From: a virus
DNA: 25,478 bases
IMG/VR virus record: IMGVR_UViG_3300030007_000084
Location: 1-25,478 of that record
Strand: one strand, 5' to 3'
Shown: piece after piece, positions 21,565-25,478 of the stretch
Position numbering within the stretch: position 1 is the first letter of the stretch
Layout of the letters: each line of letters begins with the position of its first letter
Program-made: the position numbers and the translations under genes
Notes under the pieces: model-generated
The model's database searches: none
Seen by the model: only the letters and a program-made list of their open reading frames with translations
What the model was told of the DNA's origin: nothing

Positions 21565-22401
21565 TTAGGTGGTGGCCGCCACGGGGGTGATGGCCGTCAG
21601 GTAGTCGCGGATCGCGGTTGCCTTCGCCTGGCCGATGCCGAGGCCGTCACGGAGACGCTTGACGCCGGGTACATCACCCCGGGCCAGATCGTCACCGAAC
21701 ATCTCGACGGCTTCCCGGGCACCCTCGGGCGGCTCGTGGTGCCCGTTCGAGTGCCCGGCGGGCGGGGGGGTACCCGGGGTATACCCGGCGGCCGGGTATA
21801 GGGGACCCGGGGGTATACCCGGCGCCGGGTAGGGGGTACCCGGCGCTATACCCGCATCGGTATCGGCATGGCTATCGGCATGCCTATCGGCGGGCGCCGG
21901 CTCGGGGTATACCCGGGCCTCGGGCAGGGGGGACTCGGGGTATACCCGGACGGCGGGTACAGGGGACCCGGCAGGTATACCCGGGGCGCGCAGCAGGTGC
22001 ATGAGACTGGCGGCGAAGCCGAGCGTGACCACCGGCATGCAGGACACCGCCACCACGACCGGCCACGGCGCCGTGACGTGCCCGGATGCTGCCAGCAGGT
22101 GGTAGGACACCTGCCCGAGCATGCCGAGCACCAGCGCACCCAGGGCGCTACGGCGGGCGAACTTCGAGGCGCGGTCAGGTATACCCGGGCGCAGCCACGC
22201 GCCGAGTGCCGTGGCGCCGTATGCCTCCACGCCAATCGGCAGCGTGATCGCCGTGTTCAGCTGCAAACCGGGGGCTATACCCGGCAGCGGGTGCACTACC
22301 CCGAAGCCGCACATGGCGCCGAGTCCGACCCACCCGGACCAGACGGCCACGGCAGCCGGGGCGGCGACAAACCAGAGGGGCCAGCGGCGCATCGTGGTCA
22401 C
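21565..22401 (-). CDS. Four-TM protein with C-terminal HTH-like tail
   Basis: 278 residues from a GTG overlapping the preceding TGA. Four membrane helices are visible at about residues 7-31 (PLWFVAAPAAVAVWSGWVGL), 48-70, 84-105 and 112-137. A Pro-rich linker of about 85 residues follows, built from units such as APGIPAG, ARVYPEP and AAGYTPG. A C-terminal segment (RGDVPGVKRLRDGLGIGQAK) resembles the HTH tails of mobile-element membrane proteins (SpdB or DUF2637-like proteins in Streptomyces). A membrane protein that also binds DNA is plausible but inferred. The linker DNA carries most of the GGGTATACCC array. Confidence 0.6.
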   Translation of the reverse strand: MTTMRRWPLWFVAAPAAVAVWSGWVGLGAMCGFGVVHPLPGIAPGLQLNTAITLPIGVEAYGATALGAWLRPGIPDRASKFARRSALGALVLGMLGQVSYHLLAASGHVTAPWPVVVAVSCMPVVTLGFAASLMHLLRAPGIPAGSPVPAVRVYPESPLPEARVYPEPAPADRHADSHADTDAGIAPGTPYPAPGIPPGPLYPAAGYTPGTPPPAGHSNGHHEPPEGAREAVEMFGDDLARGDVPGVKRLRDGLGIGQAKATAIRDYLTAITPVAATT

Positions 22402-22464
22402 ATCCTCGGGGGTATACCCGGGGTATACCCGTCACCGGGTATAGGGGATCCGGCAGGTATACCC
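21777..22464. repeat. GGGTATACCC palindrome array
   Basis: Six perfect GGGTATACCC copies (21777, 21811, 21905, 21938, 22410, 22421), four one-mismatch copies (21973, 22177, 22273, 22455) and three near-copies (21794, 21844, 22437) occur within 690 bases. A longer composite of about 30 bases recurs three times, near 21792, 21953 and 22435. The array runs through the coding sequence of two adjacent genes. Confidence 0.9.
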
Positions 22465-22664
22465 GGGCGGTAGTCCAGGCCGAGTACGGCGGCGGTCGCG
22501 GCGGCGTAGTCGGCAACCGGGGCGCCGTACAGAATGTCCCACGGGTTATCGGTGGCGCGTGCCACTTCGAGCAGCACGGCGCGGGCCTCGGCGAGATCCA
22601 GCCGGTCTATGGGACCGAACACGGCTTGCCAGAACGTCGCCGGCGCCGTCGTCGCGGCGGTCAT
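22398..22664 (-). CDS. Small cytoplasmic phage protein
   Basis: 88 residues from ATG 22664 (MTAATTAPATFWQAVFGPID); the longer frame upstream to 22727 is antisense-like overlap with the preceding gene. The middle is helical (LAEARAVLLEVARATDNPWD). The C-terminal about 20 residues, PGIPAGSPIPGDGYTPGIPP, are written entirely by the GGGTATACCC array and look like an added tail. Its start overlaps the stop of the preceding gene by one base and its TGA overlaps the next GTG, so three genes are translationally coupled. No family is recognised. Confidence 0.6.
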   Translation of the reverse strand: MTAATTAPATFWQAVFGPIDRLDLAEARAVLLEVARATDNPWDILYGAPVADYAAATAAVLGLDYRPGIPAGSPIPGDGYTPGIPPRM

Positions 22665-23125
22665 CAGTGCCACCCGGCCGGGGCGATGGGCGCCGACGAC
22701 ACGCCGGCTGCCCGGCACTGGTCGCACGGCCGGGCCGGGTAGAACTCACCGCCGGGGATCGGCTGCGGGTCCATGCACTTGCCGCCGCACTCGGCCTCTG
22801 GCCGGCGCGGGCCGGGCAGCCGCAGGGCGCGGTGCTGGCGGTCACCCTCGGCGCCGAACGTGTTGCGGGGGAACTCGCGGTCAATCAGGAACGCCAGGCC
22901 ATCCTGATCCAGTGACATCAGGAACAGCCACGGGTTAGGCGACGTGCATGCCAGCGCGCACACCAGCAGGTCATAAGCGGTGGTCTCGTCCAGCTGCCGC
23001 ACGAAGTCAATCCGGGCGGTGTGGGCTACGGACGCCAGCACGTCTCGGTAGTCCTGCTCATGCTGAGCAACTTCGGCGGCGGTGGGCCTGCCGTCATCGG
23101 GGTTTGGCTGTGTAGCGTTCGCCAT
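22664..23125 (-). CDS. Phage protein with C-terminal Cys cluster
   Basis: 153 residues from ATG 23125 (MANATQPNPDDGRPTAAEVA), with GGAAGGA upstream; the frame extends to 23281 but those residues are the hairpin-rich leader. The N-terminal half is helical (QHEQDYRDVLASVAHTARID, DETTAYDLLVCALACTSPNP). The C-terminal third has ECGGKC and CDQCRAAG, a possible Zn site (C...C and C..C). It is the first gene of the minus-strand operon that leads to the TM protein. The function is unknown. Confidence 0.6.
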   Translation of the reverse strand: MANATQPNPDDGRPTAAEVAQHEQDYRDVLASVAHTARIDFVRQLDETTAYDLLVCALACTSPNPWLFLMSLDQDGLAFLIDREFPRNTFGAEGDRQHRALRLPGPRRPEAECGGKCMDPQPIPGGEFYPARPCDQCRAAGVSSAPIAPAGWH

Positions 23126-23159
23126 AGGTCCGGTCCTTCCTAGCTGGGTTCCGGGCTCA

Positions 23160-23208
23160 GGGGCCGGCCGGCGGTGGGGTCGCCGAGCCGGCCCCGCCTT
23201 CGGGCCGG
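23160..23208 (-). promoter_or_regulatory. GC-rich leader hairpins of minus operon
   Basis: Transcript order: CCGGCCC (23208-23202), GGGGCCGG (23195-23188), CCGGCCCC (23167-23160). The middle arm can pair with either flank, giving two exclusive hairpins in the leader of the 23125 gene. On the plus strand the GGCCC...GGGCC stem is followed by a run of five T (23213-23217), so it could also end plus-strand transcripts. Confidence 0.4.
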
Positions 23209-23227
23209 GAACGTTTTTAGGTCCAAC

Positions 23228-23244
23228 GTCATACTCACATAGAC
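23228..23244. promoter_or_regulatory. Shared 17-bp promoter-region motif, copy 2
   Basis: GTCATACTCACATAGAC, 14 of 17 identical to the site at 20301-20317. It lies about 100 bases upstream of the 23125 minus-strand gene. No good -10 box is evident beside this copy. Confidence 0.4.
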
Positions 23245-23520
23245 GGGGCGTCGGGCGCAAGACAGCAGCCAAATCGGGCACTGAGTTACACTGATCTCGC
23301 GCACGTGCGTGGCTGCCTGCATGGGATGGCCGTCAGAGGATTTTCCTGCAACTGCACTGCACACTGCACTCGCGTCTGTGACCTGCGGAAACGCAAACCG
23401 CGGATCGGGCGGAATCTGCCCGCGATCGTGTGTTTCCGCTGGTGAGAGGCGCAAACTACAACCAGTGCAGTCCGAAGTTACAACTGCACTGCACCGGACT
23501 CCACCCGGGAAGGAAGCGCG
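23245..23520. promoter_or_regulatory. Divergent control region with repeated operator-like sites
   Basis: With the leader it makes a gene-free stretch of about 395 bases between the minus operon and the plus gene at 23521. It holds an exact 14-bp direct repeat CAACTGCACTGCAC (23349-23362 and 23481-23494), extra ACTGCACT half-sites near 23363 and an inverted one at 23464, an 8-bp inverted pair GCGGAAAC (23385-23392) and GTTTCCGC (23432-23439), and the palindrome CGCACGTGCG near 23300. No convincing plus-strand promoter could be fixed. Confidence 0.5.
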
Positions 23521-24099
23521 ATGCCACGGCAGGCGATGGCGGAACGGCAGGATCGGCGGCGGCGCGGCGTCGAGCACGCCGAGCATGACGGCGCTGCCTA
23601 CGTCGCGGCGTTCGATTGGCTGCGCGCGGAACTCGCGGCGCTGGCCGGCCGCTGGCATGGCGCTGCCCACTACGCGACGGGGGCCAAGTCTGCTTTCCGC
23701 GAGGGGCACCGCAACGCGCTCGACAACGCCACGCGGTTCCTGATGGACCAGGCGCGGGTGGCCGATAGCGGCGTGCCGTTCACCGAGCGGGAGAAGTCGC
23801 GGCGGGATCGGCGGCTGCGCGAGGTCTATGCCGCACGGGGTGAACTCGACAAGCTGGTCGCGGCTTCCCGGTGGCTGCGTAACTCGCTGGCGCGGCTTGA
23901 GCGGGTCCGCACGACCGAGGCGGCGGTGCTGCGGGGTCACGTCCAGCTGGATGCCACGGCGGGGCTGGTGCGGCTGGCCGAGTGGTGCGCGGCGCTGCCG
24001 GCCAAGTATGAGATCCGCAGCCCGAGGAATCTTGAGCAGCAGGCGGCGCGGCAGGAACGGGAAGCTCGGGCTGCGCGGCGGGCGATGCGGGCGCGCTAG
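23521..24099 (+). CDS. Helical basic protein of unknown function
   Basis: 192 residues, ATG preceded by ggaaggaagcgcg. It is Ala/Arg-rich and almost wholly helical: AAYVAAFDWLRAELAALAGR, FREGHRNALDNATRFLMDQ, EREKSRRDRRLREVYAARGE, then LRNSLARLERVRTTEAAVLR and a basic tail (ARQEREARAARRAMRAR). The high charge suggests nucleic-acid or protein binding, but no HTH or enzyme motif is recognised. It is the only plus-strand gene of the right-hand module and is driven from the divergent control region, so a regulatory or early function is possible. Confidence 0.65.
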   Translation: MPRQAMAERQDRRRRGVEHAEHDGAAYVAAFDWLRAELAALAGRWHGAAHYATGAKSAFREGHRNALDNATRFLMDQARVADSGVPFTEREKSRRDRRLREVYAARGELDKLVAASRWLRNSLARLERVRTTEAAVLRGHVQLDATAGLVRLAEWCAALPAKYEIRSPRNLEQQAARQEREARAARRAMRAR

Positions 24100-24141
24100 C
24101 ACCCTCTGATCTACGTGTGCGGGCACGCGCGCGCGCGTTGC

Positions 24142-24205
24142 TTGTCCATTGGACAACGCCGGGGCCGGCCGGTGGACAACGGATTGGACAACGCCGTGGA
24201 CAACG
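24142..24205. repeat. DnaA-box-like TTGTCCA cluster
   Basis: Within 64 bases there is one TTGTCCA on the plus strand (24142) and four on the minus strand, seen as TGGACAACG at 24150, 24173, 24185 and 24197; the last three are spaced exactly 12 bases. The first two form a palindrome with 7-bp arms around one T. Two copies match the Streptomyces DnaA box TTGTCCACA in 8 of 9 bases and the rest in 7. The cluster lies between convergent genes. Confidence 0.6.
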
Positions 24206-24318
24206 CCGGCGTTCTATACCTCGCGTGCGCGTGTGCGGGTGTACGGGCGCACACCGACGCCTGCCGCTGCATAGGACGGCTGAAACGGGGACCTCGGCGG
24301 CGCTGGCCGATCGGCGGG

Positions 24319-24354
24319 CGAGTAGGAGAACGAACGGCGCTGTTCTCCTACTCG
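24319..24354. terminator. 13-bp perfect hairpin between convergent genes
   Basis: CGAGTAGGAGAAC (24319-24331) and GTTCTCCTACTCG (24342-24354) pair perfectly around a 10-base loop. It lies 11 bases past the stop of a possible minus-strand gene (24366). There is no T tract, as is usual in actinobacteria, so terminator activity in either direction is likely but not proven. Confidence 0.6.
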
Positions 24355-24365
24355 GCGCAGGGGGG

Positions 24366-24521
24366 TCACGGTGAGGGCGTGGCGGGGCGCGCGGTGGCGG
24401 CTTCGAGTCGCTCGCGCAGCTGCCCGATTGTGTGGCCGGCCACGACCTGGATGGCGGTGGCCGACGGGCGCCGGATCTCATCCGCAAAACGTACCGAGGT
24501 ACAAAATGCGGATGCCCCCAC
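24366..24521 (-). CDS. Possible small minus-strand gene with Cys-rich upstream frame
   Basis: From GTG 24521 the frame reads VGASAFCTSVRFADEIRRPS, then AIQVVAGHTIGQLRERLEAA, and ends TARPATPSP: 51 residues with strong G/C third-position bias in the second half. The same frame stays open upstream to a TAA beyond 24641 (possible CTG start there, 91 residues) and includes DWNCHTSKCCRDVG, a Cys-rich segment that could bind metal together with the CTS Cys. No usual start with a ribosome site exists, so it may be a decayed gene. The hairpin just past its stop supports real transcription from the integrase side. Confidence 0.35.
   Translation of the reverse strand: MGASAFCTSVRFADEIRRPSATAIQVVAGHTIGQLRERLEAATARPATPSP
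24479..24514. repeat. Imperfect 36-bp palindrome
   Basis: Outer arms CATCCGCA (24479-24486) and TGCGGATG (24507-24514) are perfect inverses, as are the inner GTACC (24491-24495) and GGTAC (24498-24502) around GA; the four bases between differ. It may be a protein-binding site near the integrase, or lie by chance within the small minus-strand frame. Confidence 0.45.
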
Positions 24522-24740
24522 ATCCCGGCAGCACTTCGATGTGTGGCAATTCCAGTCTGCGGAAAAGGATGCGGGGCGGCGGGGCGTAGGGCATGGCTCA
24601 GTGTCTCGCGGGGGGCCTGCGTTCCGGTTCTGTTCCGCCAGAGATAGTTAGGCGGTGTGAGTTTCCGTTAGGTTCCGGTAGTCGGGTTGGCAGGTCACAC
24701 CGGGGTTCCCGGGACCCTTCGCAGGTGGGTGTTTTCCCTG

Positions 24741-24763
24741 TACGAGTTCAAGCACAACTCGTA
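24741..24763. other. Candidate attP core site
   Basis: TACGAGTT (24741-24748), the 7-base spacer CAAGCAC, and AACTCGTA (24756-24763): perfect 8-bp inverted arms around a 7-bp centre, the layout of tyrosine-recombinase core sites. It lies 37 bases beyond the integrase stop, in less GC-rich DNA. Position and geometry fit attP; the matching attB is not visible here. Confidence 0.45.
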
Positions 24764-24800
24764 TTCGATCATGGTTACGTGCCGCTGACCTGCGACGACG

Positions 24801-25478
24801 CTAAACGATCTTTACTCTGTTCCGTCCCTGTTCCGTTTGAGCCTGAAAAACGGCCTCGATCGCGGCCCTGGTGGACTCGTCACGGTCGGGCCACAGGTGG
24901 CTGTAGGCGTCGAGCGTGGTTTTCGCGCTGGCGTGCCGCAGCCGGGCCTGGACGGTCTTCACGTCGGCGCCGCTGGCGATCAGCAGCGAAGCGAGGTAGT
25001 GCCGCAGATCGTGGAAGCGGAACGCCTCGGGCAGGCCAGCCTCGGCGCGGTGCGCCCGGATCGCGCGCGCGAGGGTCCACGGGCCAACCTGGCCGCCGTC
25101 CCCGGTGGTGAGCACCCATTGGCCGGGGAAGCGCTCGGCGTGGGATGACAGCGCCAGCATCATCGAGCCGGCGACGGGCAGCGCGGCGTGGCTGGCGTCA
25201 GTCTTGAGCTCTAGCGCGGGGTACTGCTGCCGGACGTAGATCGTGCGGCCGATGTAGTCGATATCCCCGGTGCGCAGACCGCACGCCTCGGCGATGCGAA
25301 GGCCGGCGAAGGCGCCGAGCAGGACAGCGGCGCGGATCCGCTCGGGCATCGCGTCGTGCAATGCCCACACCTGGGCGGTGGTCGCGAGGTAGGGACGCTG
25401 CGGGCCCTGCTTCGTGCTGGTGCGCCGGGAGCATGGCGAGCGGGCCAGCAGGCCGTCGTGGACGGCGTCGCCTAGCAC
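24801..25478 (-). CDS. int: Tyrosine integrase, catalytic domain (N-terminus outside window)
   Basis: 225 residues visible up to the window edge, ending at TAG 24801. The catalytic set is complete: Arg in FAGLRIAEACGL (visible residue 61), Lys in LELKTDASHAALP (92), His and Arg in FRFHDLRHYLAS (156, 159), His in RLRHASAKTTL (182) and the nucleophile Tyr in LDAYSHLW (192). This is the C-terminal catalytic domain of a phage-type tyrosine recombinase that joins attP to attB. The N-terminal arm-binding and core-binding domains must lie beyond 25478; the GTG at the edge is probably internal. A candidate core site and an excisionase-like gene lie in the same module. Confidence 0.93.
   Translation of the reverse strand: MLGDAVHDGLLARSPCSRRTSTKQGPQRPYLATTAQVWALHDAMPERIRAAVLLGAFAGLRIAEACGLRTGDIDYIGRTIYVRQQYPALELKTDASHAALPVAGSMMLALSSHAERFPGQWVLTTGDGGQVGPWTLARAIRAHRAEAGLPEAFRFHDLRHYLASLLIASGADVKTVQARLRHASAKTTLDAYSHLWPDRDESTRAAIEAVFQAQTEQGRNRVKIV

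Noticed and set aside
23140-24156. 338-residue minus-strand open frame over the control region
   Set aside because: Antisense to the 23521 gene and reads through the operator-like repeats; no motif.
24115-24651. 178-residue plus-strand open frame over the DnaA-like repeats and hairpin
   Set aside because: Low-quality composition, no ribosome site, and opposed by better coding bias on the minus strand.
24700-24800. tRNA gene or tRNA 3' end near the integrase
   Set aside because: No cloverleaf or T-arm consensus could be drawn; the inverted repeat fits a recombinase core better.

Overview
The window is high-GC DNA whose genes match a tailed, long-non-contractile-tail (siphovirus) temperate phage or prophage of a filamentous actinobacterium, Streptomyces or a relative. 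The grounds are strong G/C third-position bias, many GTG starts and typical actinophage gene families: the Cys-rich CP.DG protein, the HEPK tail protein, a frameshifted tail-assembly chaperone, and a minor tail protein with an RGRPNEA motif. The host species cannot be named from sequence alone.

Bases 1-18740, plus strand: a late virion-structure operon entered just after the capsid genes. In order: a small capsid-associated protein, two small conserved proteins, head-tail adaptor, HK97-gp10-like connector, a tail-fibre-like protein, two connector/tail-completion proteins, a small membrane protein, a tail-tube-like protein, a conserved phage protein, a second tail-tube-like protein, the G and GT tail-assembly chaperones (slippery CCCAAAA), a 1187-residue tape measure protein with a C-terminal tail-lysozyme domain, a small virion protein, a giant 1797-residue glycine-rich tail-tip protein, another small virion protein and three small membrane proteins. 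Most genes overlap or abut. The operon is interrupted at 6148-6714 by a minus-strand HNH endonuclease gene that looks like a free-standing homing element placed at the start codon of the second tail-tube-like gene. No separate endolysin gene is visible.

Bases 18706-23125, minus strand: small accessory genes in tight operons, including a two-TM protein, a coiled-coil protein, an excisionase-like HTH protein, a 50-residue protein and a helical protein that seems to start on a leaderless transcript. Beyond them lie an RNA-ligase-like nucleotidyltransferase, a small coiled-coil protein, a four-TM protein with a C-terminal HTH-like tail, and two small cytoplasmic proteins. An array of GGGTATACCC palindromes runs through two of these genes.

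Bases 23126-25478: a divergent control region with direct and inverted repeats, a plus-strand helical protein of unknown role, a convergent intergenic stretch with DnaA-box-like repeats and a 13-bp hairpin, a possible small minus-strand gene, a candidate attP core (8-bp arms around 7 bp), and the C-terminal catalytic domain of a tyrosine integrase cut off by the window end. The right part is thus an integration/control module and the left part the virion factory. Proposed sites, att core and origin are inferences from sequence pattern only.
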